Assembly (NCBI GenBank): GCA_010015675.1
Contig: ML977029.1
Location: forward strand, 163,954-227,953
DNA: 64,000 nt
Origin: Byssothecium circinans
Lineage: Eukaryota; Ascomycota; Dothideomycetes; Pleosporales; Massarinaceae
Reading direction: 5' to 3'
Numbering within the stretch: position 1 is the first letter of the stretch; each line of letters starts with the position of its first letter. Shown here piece after piece: positions 8,822-21,439 of this stretch. Below the pieces are notes generated by a model. That model was not told the origin of the DNA. It saw only the letters and a program-made list of their open reading frames with translations, and did no database searches. A program made the position numbers and the translations under genes.

Positions 8822-9487
8822 GTTCTGTCTTGGGGAAGTGGACGGGACGGCAGGCTAGGTGTGGCGCGGCTAATTGGGCATTTTTCGATTTGATTCTCAA
8901 GAAGAGGATTGAGGTCTCCAGACGTTTGTGATGATTGAGTGGGTATGGGCATACGAGGATCTACTGCATAAAAGGATATCCGCCATAGCTAGGCAAAAGC
9001 AATTACGATCTAGACGCCGGCAATATTTCTCTTTTCTTTCACTAGCTTTGTCTGATGTATGGTTTGGTCAAATGGCGGCACTACATAGGCACGTTGTTAT
9101 GTGCAGTGCAAAGACACCCGTGTAGTCTTTTCCCAACATAAAATGCTGATTGGCCAGGAAATAAGCCGGGAACAGAGGCCAAACACTTGGGAATGAAGTC
9201 AAGAAAAATTGCTACGACTGCGAGATGGCTAAGGGCTTCAAATGTTCAGAATTGTTTTGATCCCGTGACAGCGTGTTAGCGCGTTAGGTCTGTGCGCTCC
9301 GGTTCGCAGCTGCCCGGCAACGGCAGCCTCAGGCATCATGTCACAGCCTGCCTCGTCTCTCCTTTTCTCTTCTTTTCCCTCCTATTCTCCCTATCTTTCC
9401 TCATCATTGTATACATTTCTAGTGTTTTTGATTGGCGTCCAGCCTTCTGATTTTCCATTTATCCGTCGTGTGAGTCGCCCGCTTGTC
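8822..9487. other. Intergenic, TCTP 3' end and RdRP upstream region
   Basis: Contains the TCTP 3' region and a pyrimidine-rich tract (about 9356-9420) that probably marks the RdRP transcription start. The in-frame ATG at 9338 falls before this tract, so it is considered leader. No other gene seen. Confidence 0.5.
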
Positions 9488-12400
9488 ATGCACGGAAATG
9501 GGCGCTTCCAGCCAGGCAACCGTGGGCAGAGCGCGGGGCCACCCGCTCCACAGGCTCCCGCACCCGACACTCCGCGCAAGAAAAAGGACGGCGCGGGTTT
9601 GAATTCCCTGATTCGCTCGCTCGAATCTGAGTGGCAATTGGGCCTTCAAGTGCGGGACAACACTTGGTCCCCAAGCAAGAGCAGCGATAGTCTTCATGAA
9701 AAAGTCAATAGCCACCTGAAGCGCTTGTACTACTGCGCTGGACCGGAACTAGAAAATGCGCTAGCCGCTTTCAGAGTGATCGCTCCCGCACTTGGCCCTA
9801 AAGAGAGACTAAACTTGCTCCATAGTGCGCTCAAGAGTCAGAATACTACGAGTCCGCTGGCGAGGTCGAGAACCGGCACACCTGTAGGGTCAGAAAAGGA
9901 GAGAGGTGCACCGCCAAAGGTCTCCAAGTTACAATTTTGTGAGTATTCAAATATCATCCAATAGATTATTTAGGGATTGAAGGAGACATGAGCGTGTCAA
10001 TGGCCCAGGTTACTGTTCCTTTCTCATCGAAACGATCCGAGGCGAACAACGGTGCAACAGTGCTATGCTTCCTTTCCATGATTTCTCTAGGATACATCTT
10101 GGCACTAATATAGTCCGAGGTTTGGTAGACTATTCGGGTAGCGCCTAGTTGAAACTAACAACCTGATAGTCTCAACTCCCAAGGACCACCAAATCTCAAC
10201 CACTTCGGGCCATTCCCAGAACCCCCGAAGCCATGATTCGGTTCCCGACCCCGGTTCACCTACAGATGATGATGAGGAATATGTCACTCCGAAATCTCCC
10301 ACGCTGTCTTCACGATCAGCCAACAGACGCGTACAGGCAAGTTCCCGTTTTCCGTTAGGATCCACGAGCAGGAAGAGGCTCTCTGACAGCTCTTTCGATG
10401 CCACTGGGTCGTCACCAAAACTTACAAAGACCTCGAAGGGGAAACAGCCATCGGATAGGACCTCGCCGTCGTTCAAGCAACCGTCGCTTGAAATGCTTCG
10501 CTCGTTCCAGGCAGGTGCTAGCTCAATGAAGTCGTCATTCGTATCCTCGTCATTCAACACCATGTCATCTTCTCAACAGACACAAGTAGACACAGCCGTT
10601 ACTTCTTTCACCTCAGACGCACATGATGGGGATATACAATATCAAAAGTTGACTCGAACAAGCTCGACCACCATGGGCTCCTTGGACGACCAGGACTTGC
10701 TACACGTATCGGCAAAGATCGAGAAGGAGATCCAGAGTCGGAATTTCCCTCCGAAAAGCTCACAGAACCATTTACGCTTCTCGCAATCTTCCCAGGATAT
10801 GTCAAGGGAAAGCACTTCAACTTATGGCTCTGTAGATGAGGATGACTTGTTGCAGACATCTTTTCGAGTTGAAAACGAGTTGACCGTTCCTCCACCCGGA
10901 CCCCTTCAACTCCTGAGGTCTCCAGTCCCACCCACCTTACCACCGGCCCAAGGACTACGCCCAGATAGAGGTGCGTCGCCTACCAAGAGGAATTCTGACG
11001 GTACAAATCCTGGTTTTACACCCAATATGCCTGTCGCTGCAGGTCATTTTACTCCCGTGAAAGCAATAGGCCAACCTCCCCGAGAAAGTTCCAATGACTC
11101 TCCATCACGAATGCCTTGGTACATCCGAGTTATTCCCGACCAGAATCTGTTTGTCGATGAGCTTTCCCATGAGCTAAGAAGCTTTCCGTACTTTGTACTC
11201 TTCATCTGCTGCCGACTGGCAAATGAGCACAACGTCTCCATGCGTGAACTCATGTCCAGCATGGATCCCAAGCTAGTGCACGATCCGGTAGAGTTTTGGG
11301 AGATGATCAAGTGCCAGGTGCAAGATACGTTTGTGCTTCATGATTCGTACAAAGTTTGGTCATCAATTAGAAGGGAGTTTGAAGGATTCACGTTCAAAGG
11401 CAGAGTCACCTTCAGAAGCACGGGTCACGTTTTCGGGCTTCAACTGCAGCCGATAGAAGCAGATAGATCTTGTCGATTTCAACGGAAATTCGGGTCACAT
11501 CGCTTTCTGTACCTGACTCTTCCCTCTTTCGAAACTGACAAGCCCGCTCGGTTTATTGCTTTGGAAATGGATCATATACAAAAGCAATTCAAGACTTGGT
11601 TCCACAAGGAACACTCATTCCTTGGACGGAAATGGAGGGCTTTTCACATCGAGCCGATCAAGGGCAAGAAGAGGGGGAAGGCCAAAGACGACAACGCCGA
11701 TAAACGAATGGTCATGTTCGCAACAGAGGGTTATGATATCGACACTATCTCAGTGGGCGAAATGTTGAATTGGTTCTTCCCTTGCAAGGGCAACATGAGA
11801 CAGAACTTTTGCAAAGCATACGCCCGCATAGACCTCGGACTCTCTCGAACGATACCGACGCTCGTATTTCGGCCTTCACAGATTCGGTATGTTAAGGACA
11901 TTAAGGCAGATGATACGCCGGAGCAAACCGAATTCGACGACCCTCAATTTGACTGGGACGAACCATGTCCAAAGGAGGCGGTGATGAATGACGGCTGTTC
12001 ACGGATGTCCGTTGGTGCCGCCTTGAAGATTTGGCAATTGTATAAAAAGGCTACAAATTCGAAAGAGCCGATACCAAGCGTGTTTCAGGGCCGTATAGGT
12101 GGCGCCAAAGGGATGTGGATGGCTTGTGGTGAGCCTTCGACGAACGATCCGACCGAGCTTGAGATATGGATCGAAATTGCGGACAGCCAATTGAAGTTCG
12201 AACCTCACGACGAGGACTTGCTCGACGGAAATCTCTGCGATCCCCACCGTCTCACTTTTGAGTGTGTCGGGCACAGCTCCAGTCCCGGTCTTTCTGAACT
12301 GCACATCTCCTTCATACCGATTCTAGTTGACAGAGGCGTGCCTCAGCAGGATATCGCAGATCTTATGAGCGAGCGCCTAAAGGTCGAGCGAGAAGACCTA

Positions 12401-14107
12401 CTCAGCAGGCTTTCAGACCCCGTCAAGGTCTACCATTGGTTACATCAGCAGAGTTCGGCAGATGAGGACCCTCCTTTTCAGGCTTCCTTGCCACAATCCC
12501 TTCCCAATAAGATTCGATTTTTACTCCAAAGTGGACTCTACCCGACGAACGAGCCCTATCTGGCGACGGTTCTTTGTCGTTACATTAAGACGAAGCAGCT
12601 CTGGATGGAACAGAAGTTAAAAGTACCCATGGGGAAGGCGACGTTCCTGTACGGCGTTGCAGATCTTTGGGGGGTGCTCAACCCAGGCGAAATCCACCTT
12701 GGATTCTCATCACCGTTTGTCGACGAGATCACAGGGGCCACATACCGCGCGTTGAACAATATGGATGTACTAGTGGCCCGACAGCCTGCTTGTCGACGTT
12801 CAGATATACAAAAGGTGCGCGCTGTCAAGAAACCAGAACTGTCGCATTTACCCGACGTTGTAGTCTTTCCTTCGCGAGGAAAATACCCAATGGCGGGGAA
12901 ATTACAAGGTGGCGATTACGATGGTGACACATTTTGGCTATGCTGGGATCCCATTCTTGTCTCGCCGTTCAAAAATGCTCCGGCCCCACTGCAGGCTCTT
13001 GATGAAGGAAAGTATGGCATCAAGAAAGATACTAGGAAGTTGTTCGAAATCATGGACCCAGAAGATCTATCCACAGTAGACAATCTTCTCAAAGAGGTCC
13101 TCGATTTTCGCATGGCTCCGTCACTTCTCGGCATGGTTACGAATTTTCTCGAAAAGCAGGCGTACAAGGAGAATCAGATATACTCTAAGACGCTTGACGC
13201 ACTTTGCGACATGCACGACCTCCTCGTCGACGCGCCGAAACAGGGCTATCTCTTCAGCAAGGCTGACTGGACACACTTCGTCCGGAACACGCTCAGATGC
13301 GGCAATCCTAAAGTCCCGACCTACAAGCAAGCTATGGAAGATTGCGAGAACTCGAAAGAGCTGGGCGATGCAGACAAGATCCGAGAGAAGAAGTACAAGT
13401 ACAAACGCGAAAATGTTCTCGATTACTTGTACTTTGAAATTGTCCGTACGCATGATGTGGCTACGCTCAAAGCCGTTCAGGAAGCACTGCCAAAACAGAT
13501 TAGCGATGATCCAGTACTTCAGTCACCCTACCTTCGACTGCGCGACCACGGTAGTGCTGTAATGAAAGCCGAGCTCACTTCCCTAGTTGCCGCCATTCGC
13601 GCCATTGAGAGACAATGGACGACCTCTCTGGTAGCCCCCAAGGAACTGAAAGCTGATCAGTATAACAAGACCCTCAACAAATGCTTCGCTAACTTTCGCG
13701 CTCTCCTTCCTTCAGCCGCCACCGATACAGATGTTGCACCATTGCTCAACCCATACCTCCGTCCGGAGTTTCAAATCTGGGAGTACATTCGAGCCTCAGC
13801 TCTTTATACAGAGCTTCCCAAACGCCACGCGTTTGTTTGGCACATGGCGGGCCGTGAGCTCGTTGCGTTGAAATGCCCGACAGTTCCTGGTGCTGTTTCT
13901 GTGGCTGGAAACATCTTTGCGAATATGAAGCCTAAGCCTATTCGAGTGCCGAGGTCGGAGTATGACGATGAAATTGATGAGGAAGAAGAAGAGGTTGGGG
14001 TCGTTGGAGGAGTGGAGAGTGAAGATGAGTTTTCGAGTGCGAAGGAGACCTTGAGTGTGAGTGTTGGTGAGAGCCCCGGAGTGGGGAGCGAGGCCACCAA
14101 GGGGTAG
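9488..14107 (+). CDS. RNA-dependent RNA polymerase (RNA silencing)
   Basis: Two exons, 9488-9938 and 10170-14107 (231-nt intron, GTGAGT...GATAG), give about 1462 residues. It copies single-stranded RNA into dsRNA for Dicer in quelling or meiotic silencing. The first ~400 residues are polar and Ser-rich, probably disordered. The catalytic half carries GKLQGGDYDGDTFWLCWD; the three Asp of DYDGD fall at about 1066, 1068 and 1070 and are the metal ligands of eukaryotic cellular RdRPs. Other family marks are RIGGAKGMW at about residue 800 and GEIHLGFSS about 85 residues before the catalytic loop. The C-terminus is acidic. An in-frame ATG at 9338 would add 50 Ser/Phe/Tyr-rich residues that look like translated leader. 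Whether it is QDE-1-, SAD-1- or RRP-3-like cannot be settled by eye. Confidence 0.93.
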
Positions 14108-15221
14108 TTTTGGAGTGGCCGACGCTCCTAAATCATCAACCATGGAAAACTTCACCATCTCTAGATATTTCAGGCCCAGGCTGTCGAGATATCAACTTGG
14201 GTCGACGAGTTCGTCACGTTGGTCCTCCGGCTCTGCATTCTATCACCAAGATTTGCACTAGATGACATTCTCGACCGAGACGACCTATCCATTCTTCGCT
14301 CATCTCGTATATCACGAAGACCCACGGAAACAAACGAGCATAGACATGGACGGAGGACACAAGCCAAAAAATCTCGCCTTCCTCGCTTCGGTCCGAAGAG
14401 TCGCAGATTTCCCGAGTTTCTATCTCCTTTCGTTAATTTTCATTGCGCTACTCCCTATCTCTTCCTTTCAACACTCCTTGCTAGTTTAATCCTGTACTGG
14501 AAAGAGTCATTTTCCGACCACTTCAAATGTGGGCCCCAGGACCCTCACTGAGCCATTCATCAACAAATGCATCTTTGTACAACTTACGGGAGTACATTGA
14601 TACCTCACCAGAGGAGCCTTTTGTTTTTTCCTTGAACATCCCATTTTTACTGTATCTCTTTTCGCTCTTGACATTCGCTTCCTGCACTCATTGTAACCTG
14701 TTCTATACCCTTCGAGAACTTACCGTTTGCTTTCAATTCGATGTTTCTGCCACATGTAACATCTAGCGTTGCCTGCAACATATTTATTGGATAAATGGAA
14801 AATTATCGGTTTAAATGAACACGAGTGCTACTTTCATCTATATGCGTTATAGGCGAATGACGCGTCCTGCTTCTAAATACCACCTTCAATTGCAACACAG
14901 TCATGTCCCTACAGGCAGGTTTTGGCAAAGATGGAACGACATCATTAGATTTTATGCGGGAGAAACTCGAAAGCTTCCCCACGCTATCCGTAAAAACGCA
15001 TGATAGGCGCCCAGGGTGAATGATGCGGGGTTATCCACCTCTCATCCCACCTTCCCTCGAACCTCACTTCAACGTTACATACAGACCGCATCCCAACTAC
15101 AGCGCTCCACACCACTTACTATACTTCATAAACCCTCTCTCCTCCTCCATGTATCGAATACGCATGCTCATCTTCCACTTCCAAATCCCCGACTGAAACC
15201 ATCTCCCCCGCGCCCAACAAA
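14108..15221. other. Intergenic spacer, RdRP to PhyH gene
   Basis: About 1.1 kb, A/T-richer than the flanking genes, with only short unsupported frames. A C-rich stretch at about 15140-15215 immediately before the next ATG is probably the leader of the dioxygenase gene. Confidence 0.5.
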
Positions 15222-16190
15222 ATGACAACCGCAATCGACAACCCCATCCATCCACTCACCCACAACGGCGCACAAACCACCAACACAGAACCCACTCTCC
15301 CTCCCAAACCCTCCGACCCCTACCTCACCGCGCGCGCCTCTCTTGACCTCAACGGCTTCGTCGTCCTCCCCGCGACCCTCTTCCCCACCTTCGACCTCCC
15401 CACCCTCCGCGCCGCAGCCTCGCGCCTCACCACCCTCGCCCGCGCCGGAAAATGGCCCTACATCCGCACGCTCCCCAAGCAATTCCCGCCCTGGACGTCC
15501 GACGCCTCCAACGGCATCTGGGGCGTGCAGCACCTACTGCACCCCTCGAACCCCTCCCACCTCGTCTTCGCAAAGAGCTACTTCGACGCCGAGCTCCTCA
15601 AGTACGTAGCCACGCTGATCGGCTGCTCAGAAGACGAGATGGTCATGGAGTTATACAACATGCTCGTGCGGCCCTCCGGCCCGTGGAGTCTGCGCTGGCA
15701 TCGCGACGACATCAGCGCCGAGGCGAGCGCGGAGGAAGAATTATCCCGTCTGGGCAAACCGGGATTCCACGCGCAGTGGAATCTCGCGCTCTACGACGAC
15801 GAGAGTCTGATTGTCGTTCCGGGGAGTCATAAACGCGCGCGCACACCCGCGGAGCGCGCGGCAGATCCGTACGAGCCTGATATGCCGGGGCAGCTCGTCG
15901 TCAGGCTCAAGGCGGGCGAGGTGGTGTTTTATAATAATAACATTCTGCATCGCGGGGTGTATGATGAGGGGAAGGAGAGGATGACGCTGCATGGGAGTAT
16001 TGGGACGACGTTGGGGAGTCGGCAGAGGGCGCGGAATGTGCTGCAGCATGGGGTCGGGGAGTGGGTGAGGGAGTGTGATTTTGAGGGGTTGGAGGGGGGG
16101 ATGAGGGAGAGGGCTGAGGGGATGAGGGCGAGGTTGGTGGAGTTGGGGGAGGGGAGTGGGGAGGTTGGGTTTTTCTCTAAGGATGAGTGA
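15222..16190 (+). CDS. Phytanoyl-CoA dioxygenase (PhyH) family protein
   Basis: An intronless 322-residue frame starting MTTAIDNPIHP. It belongs to the Fe(II)/2-oxoglutarate dioxygenases of the PhyH type. Seen: LNGFVVLPATLF near residue 45, typical of the family N-terminus; RWHRDD with H160 and D162 as the HxD iron ligands; SLIVVPGSHKRA at about 195-206, a common PhyH block (the VPGSH loop); and AGEVVFYNNNILHRG with H243 as the probable third iron ligand, followed by R253, which could hold 2-oxoglutarate. The substrate is unknown; fungal relatives include many uncharacterised hydroxylases. The codons end mainly in C in the first half and in G or T in the last third. Confidence 0.88.
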   Translation: MTTAIDNPIHPLTHNGAQTTNTEPTLPPKPSDPYLTARASLDLNGFVVLPATLFPTFDLPTLRAAASRLTTLARAGKWPYIRTLPKQFPPWTSDASNGIWGVQHLLHPSNPSHLVFAKSYFDAELLKYVATLIGCSEDEMVMELYNMLVRPSGPWSLRWHRDDISAEASAEEELSRLGKPGFHAQWNLALYDDESLIVVPGSHKRARTPAERAADPYEPDMPGQLVVRLKAGEVVFYNNNILHRGVYDEGKERMTLHGSIGTTLGSRQRARNVLQHGVGEWVRECDFEGLEGGMRERAEGMRARLVELGEGSGEVGFFSKDE

Positions 16191-17289
16191 TAGGTGATGG
16201 GGAGGAGGGAAGTGGGTTGGGGTGAGAAGAAGGAGATGAGGAGGGAGCAGCGGCGTTGTCTTTTGATGTGTATCTAGGGGCTGTTGGAGACGTGAACTAG
16301 GCGTATATGTTCTTGCGTCTGTGGGATTTGCGCCTCTGGATGATGGGAAGGATTGGTGTATAAATCATGGTGCTCTTGTTCTTTTCCTTCTGAGAATGTG
16401 CATTCAACCCTCAATCATCCTCTCCACATTACCTACTGCAAGAGAAACGTGATCACTTCCGAAATCCCCCTTTCCCCTTCTTCTTTTTACATCACTATGA
16501 TACGTTTGACAAAGAACTATTCGATCTAATACCAAGCGAGCAAGCAGTAAATAGTAAGTTCACATTGTTGGAGCTACTATCATATTGCGCACGCTGGTTG
16601 CGAGACTGGCTTCTTCACGTGATACAACAATTCACGTCGCGCCTTTCACAAAAACGAAAGGCTACAGCGAGGGATCACAGCTTTGTATATCTTCCACGGC
16701 TGAAAAATGTTGGTCAGGTTCGCGGGGGTTTGAGATACGAGCAGACCAATACGAGCTCCCTACCCTTTCCTTACTATGCTTACATCAAATAGCCTTCGTA
16801 AAATCTTCACCTTCTACCCCTACCCCGCAGGCACCAAGGTTGTCTCCACTCCCTTCGCTTTTCTATCCAACTCGCTCTCAATTCTCTCCATTCAGACGCG
16901 TTGTAGCTTGATTTCGCTTTCCTTATGGAAGCCACGGTGTAGACTTCCTACTTGGGTAGTTTTACTTATCTTATCAGATCTAATCATTAGGTGTCGATCG
17001 CTGTGCTCCGACCTGATTGCCGCACGGACCACAATTTAATTATCCAAAAAAATGTTCTCAGATCCAGCACAATTAGTTGGGGCCCGTGCGTATTTTCGTA
17101 GGTCGCAACCACACCCGTGCAGCAACGTGAGCACACGTTTTACGCCCCATTCCGAAATATGCTTCAGCTGAATACGCTTCAGCCCTTTTGCCTAACCACC
17201 CATTCCAGATCTAACGCCGCAAACCTTCCCAAAATTATCATTTCCTTCACGCTCGCCCCCCTCCCTCCAACCTCTCTCCTAACAACCCA
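16191..17289. other. Intergenic spacer, PhyH to MFS gene (convergent)
   Basis: About 1.1 kb between two stop codons, so only terminator regions are expected. It is A/T-rich around 16400-17100. No conserved frame, RNA gene or repeat was recognised. Confidence 0.5.
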
Positions 17290-19461
17290 TCAAACCCCCT
17301 CTCTCCCCAACTCCCCATACCCCCCTCCCCTCTCCTCCGCCTTCGCCCTCGCCCTCCTCCTCCCCTCCCTCTCCCTCGCCCTCTCCTCCTCCCTCTTCTT
17401 CCTAACCAAATACTGACAAAACCCACTCTTCCCCCTAATAACCCCCCCAAACCTCAAAAACACAAACGGCACCACACACAGCCCCAGACTAAAAAACCCC
17501 AACAAGCTCGTCGCCCACGCAACCCCTAGCGCCCTATACATCGGCCCGGCAGCAAACGGCAACACAGCGCCAAACGACGACCGCGACAGCGACGCGGCCG
17601 CCATGGCCGACGCGGCGAAGATCTCGTACGCGTCGACGAGGTAGTTGAGCAGCGCCATGAAGAGGCAGAGATAGCCCATGCCGAAGAGAATCCCCGCGAG
17701 ACAGGGGATTATCCACGGGATGGGCGGGGAGGCGGTCCAGCCGAGCCAGAAGGAGGACAGGACGAAGAAGGGGCCTGCGAGGCAGGCGAGCGGGAGGCGG
17801 CGCATTTCTTCGTTGTGGGACCAGGGTTTGTTGAGGTGGCGTGCGCGGTGGAGGATGTGGTCCCAGGTTAGGTAGATGAGGGCGGATATTATCTGTTTGG
17901 TGGGGTGGGGTGGGGTTAGTGCGTGGGTTTTGGGAGGGGAGGGGAGGAAGGAGGGGGAGGCGACTTACTGCGCCGATGCCGATGGGGAGGAAGGTTAGGC
18001 CTGTTAGGCCGGCGTTGAAGTGGTATATGTCTCTGAAGATTAGGGGGTAGGATTGGAAGTAGATGTAGAATATAGCATCTGTATCCCCATGAACACTGTC
18101 AGTATTTCATCCATCGCATATTGCCACTATCCCACCGTCCGCGAAAATGGTAATAGACGCACGGAGATTCGGAAAAACGAACAAGGGAGAAGAAAGGAAA
18201 CACTTACAAGCATAACTCAAATACAAACAAGTAAACAGCACAAGCGGCTCAAAGCAAATCATCCTCAACGGCCGCGTAAGCACAACGGTAACGATATGTC
18301 CAAGATCCGTCTTCTCAAGCTCAATAGGCGCCAGGAACTTCTCATCCCCAGTCTCCTTTCGCAATCGCTGAGCGCGGTGTTTTAGTATCGCGGGGCCGTA
18401 TGTCTCGGGGAAGAAGAAGAATAGAGGCCATGACGCGCCGGCGAAAATTGCGCCGATCCAGAAGGCCCATGACCAGGAGACTACGGAGATGAAGCCTGAG
18501 ATGGGCGGGCCGAGGATGGGTCCGAAAGTTGTCGCTGCCTGAGAGTTTTCTTGTTAGAGGGGGGCTGAAATATGGAGGGATGGAAGATGCTTCATCCGCA
18601 ATTGGAATGGGAGTGGAACGCACCATGAAGATAGCCATGCTCCTCCCCCGACTAACAGGATCATGGTAAACATCCGCACATATGCCCCCAACAACGGAAA
18701 TCGCACAACTGCCCCCCACACCCACAAACAACCGAAACACCACCAACGCCGCAAAATTCGGACTCACGGCCGAAGCGATGGAGAAGGCGGTGAAAACGGC
18801 AAATGATGCTATCATGGTCCATTTCCTGCCGTACGATTCTGAGATCGGGCCCCAGATCATTGGGCCGCCGACGTAGCCGACGAGGTAGATTGAGGTGGGG
18901 AGAATGAGCTGCGGTTCGGAGGTTATGTTGAAGTGTTGGGATATAGGAACTGCTGCGCCTGCGGCGAGACTGGGGGGTGTTAGTTGGGGATGGTGATCGT
19001 TTGAAGTGGGAGGAGAAGAGGGGAGTGTATTGTGGGAGCTTACGAGGAGGACATTGTGCTATTCATGACTGCAGGTAAATTTAGTCTTTGAATCACCTCA
19101 AGTCTTGAATCGAGCAAGGGAAGAAACTTACCACTCATAACAGCAACAAATAGCGCATACAGTTTCTTCCACTGTTTCGCCACATATTAGCACTTGAAAT
19201 TCCTCTCCATCATCACCACCCGCATTTCCTTCTTTTACTCACTCGTGGCCAATTATTAGGGTTCTCAGGATCGCCTTCCTCAAACCTGACCATCTTTCTC
19301 CCCGCTTCACTAGGTGTTGTTGCAATCGTGTCCAATTCAGCCAACGCCTCACCACCAGCATCCGAACATGACTCATGCGTCGAGAGCGTAGGTGAAGTTA
19401 CTTCCTCAATTGTATCCCGCATTTCTGGTTCCGCGGAGGAAGAGGAGGAAGGGTCTTTCAT
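17290..19461 (-). CDS. MFS drug or polyamine transporter (DHA1 family)
   Basis: Seven exons: 19461-19243, 19171-19132, 19068-19044, 18969-18624, 18538-18208, 18078-17969 and 17892-17290. Together they encode 557 residues with consistent phases. The acidic N-terminus leads into EGDPENPNNWP, the usual pre-TM1 motif of fungal DHA1 exporters. Then come TM segments, GPISESYGRKW (MFS loop 2-3 signature), RLFVGVGGSCAISVVGG, a GPILGPPISGFI segment (the antiporter motif C region), and FPETYGPAILKHRAQRLR in the central loop. The C-terminus is very basic. It is expected to sit in the plasma membrane as a proton antiporter; the substrate cannot be told. Two exons are only 40 and 25 nt. Confidence 0.92.
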
Positions 19462-20421
19462 GCACGGGATGCGCGTCGTCTGTGAAGCTTCTCCTGAGCC
19501 ATCATCTCGTTAGCATCACGTATTTATTACTAATGAATAATGAGAAACCTTCTCTCGGTGTGGAAATCGAGTCTTAAGATATTAGAGAAGCGTGATGATG
19601 GTTGACGTACTCCGTGGCGTCACACTCATCACAAGCGCAACCGGCGTGCTCTGCACCTCCAACCCTCCAGCATTTATCCGACTATCTCTTGACCACGTCT
19701 CCTCCAAATCATTTTCATTTCCAGCACTTTCCGCCATTTTCTTCCTTGGAATATATCAATCAGCCAGTGTTAATGCCCCCGGTCTAGAAGCACAGGAAAA
19801 CTACAATACGGGTATATTGTTGTTGGAAGTGCAAGCGAAAGACGCAGACCTCACGCAGCAAAAACGAGTGACGGGATAAGAAAAGCAGCGAACAAAAAAA
19901 GTGTGGGCGAACAATAATGGCAATTGCCTCATCGTTGCCCCCGCTTTTTGGTTCAGCATATCCGAGGCGGGTCGCGATATCGCTAGAACACTCCAACGCT
20001 CATCGTGAATGGCGGGGATAGTGCAGATCCCATGCCCTATGCGGTGCCAGGCTTGAGATGGACCGGAAAAGATGCATTAAGACAGGGAGAACGGCTTTTA
20101 TCGGCGGCTCGGAAAGAAGGCCAATGGGATTTTATGCGAATTGAGTTTGCGCGGGTGGTGATTCATAGACTGCACATGAGGTGCGGAACGGTCCGCAGAG
20201 GCATCGAGGGTAGAAGAACGGCGATAATCCGATGGTACGGAGTAGACAGCTGTTAGAGCCTGTGGCCGTATTCATTCCGAAAAGTATTCCGACGCCGAAG
20301 GAAACAACCCAGAAGTGGTGAAAAGTGCATAATTAATGTCGCTTTTGCAAATGTTCACATTGCTGGTCGAAGTGTGCATCCACCCACCCGACCTTCCCAC
20401 TAGTCCCCAAAACCCCCATCC
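19462..20421. other. Intergenic, MFS upstream region
   Basis: About 960 bases upstream of the MFS start and downstream of the PFD4 stop. Short frames at 19592-19879 and 20005-20256 show no family likeness. No repeat or RNA gene seen. Confidence 0.5.
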
Positions 20422-21157
20422 TCACGTCTCCAGATTGATACTCCTCCCAAACCGTCCATAAAGCGCCTTCTTCAAGCCCTCCATCTGTTCCTGGATCGCA
20501 CCCAGACGCTCCTTCACCGCGTCGACTTCCCGGTCGATGGCCTCGGTTGACGAGGCGAGGAGCTCGAGGACCTCTGGTTGCGGGAGGGAGACAAAGCAGT
20601 CGCCGATTTTGTAGCTATTTGTGACACGTTTGGTTAATGAATGAGGCGGCAGCGGCTTGGCTGTTGGTTTTCGAAATGGGAAAGGGAGGAAGAGGGAACC
20701 GGAAGGGATATATACTCACGGCACTTTCTCTTCCTCATCCACCAATTCCAACTCTCCCGATATCTCTTCGAGATCTTCCTTCTCCTTCTGCAAGCTCAAG
20801 GTCAGCCATCGTTCTCAAGTACCGCTCCAGAACATCTTGCATCAAGGACCAATCTTCCCTGCGGTCATGCTCCCATCATCGTCGTAATATAAAGCTAGAC
20901 AGGCAGCGACATGATTGAGAGCGTGACATCGCAACTGCAGAAAGAACTTACAAGCTTCCCCCTCAACTCCTCTTCAAGCGCCAGCTCCTTCTGATGTAAC
21001 GAGCTAAACCGATTAATCTTCTCCTGGTCCTCGCGGCGCACTTGAATGTCCTCGCCGGCCGTAGCCTCGTCTTCTTTAGTGAGCTGGTCAAGTCAGCGAT
21101 GTTGGAATGCCTCGTGGGGATATTGATTAACACGCCACGTACCATACGTCGCTGCAT
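20422..21157 (-). CDS. Prefoldin subunit 4
   Basis: Four exons (21157-21143, 21083-20952, 20787-20720, 20614-20422) give 135 residues, the normal size for this beta-type prefoldin. Seen: MQRRM then LTKEDEATAGEDIQVRREDQ and NRFSSLHQKE, a long N-terminal helix. The central hairpin region includes GELELVDEEEKVPYKIGDCF, the signature of subunit 4, and a C-terminal helix ends in GRFGRSINLE. Prefoldin passes nascent actin and tubulin to the CCT chaperonin in the cytosol. The first exon has only five codons and all introns are GT-AG. The gene lies 282 bases downstream of vps3 on the same strand. Confidence 0.93.
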
Positions 21158-21439
21158 TGCGACGGGGAATGTAGAGAACCTGGTTGCAGGTAGTCAAGGA
21201 ACTTTTTGGATATTAAGGTCGTCGAGTTTTGAGGGTCTTGGCGTTGATGCGAGGTGTGAAGATCTGGGTACAGTTTCGCGAGGTTCGGCAGCTGCGATTT
21301 GCGTGCCAAGACATCTCGATAGCAATGACCACCCTCATGACATTCACGCGGCACATATATTCGTAAGCAATGAATTGACACTTTAAGAAAAGAGACGTGC
21401 TCATCTACATGCCATGCTCCTATATATTTACATACGCCA

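Noticed and set aside
9338..9487. Upstream in-frame ATG of the RdRP
   Set aside because: It would add 50 residues dominated by Ser, Phe and Tyr from a pyrimidine-rich tract that looks like a leader; the ATG at 9488 gives a more natural start.
16400..17100. RIP-mutated transposon relic in the A/T-rich spacer
   Set aside because: A/T-richness alone; no transposase-like frame, terminal repeat or duplicated copy in the window.
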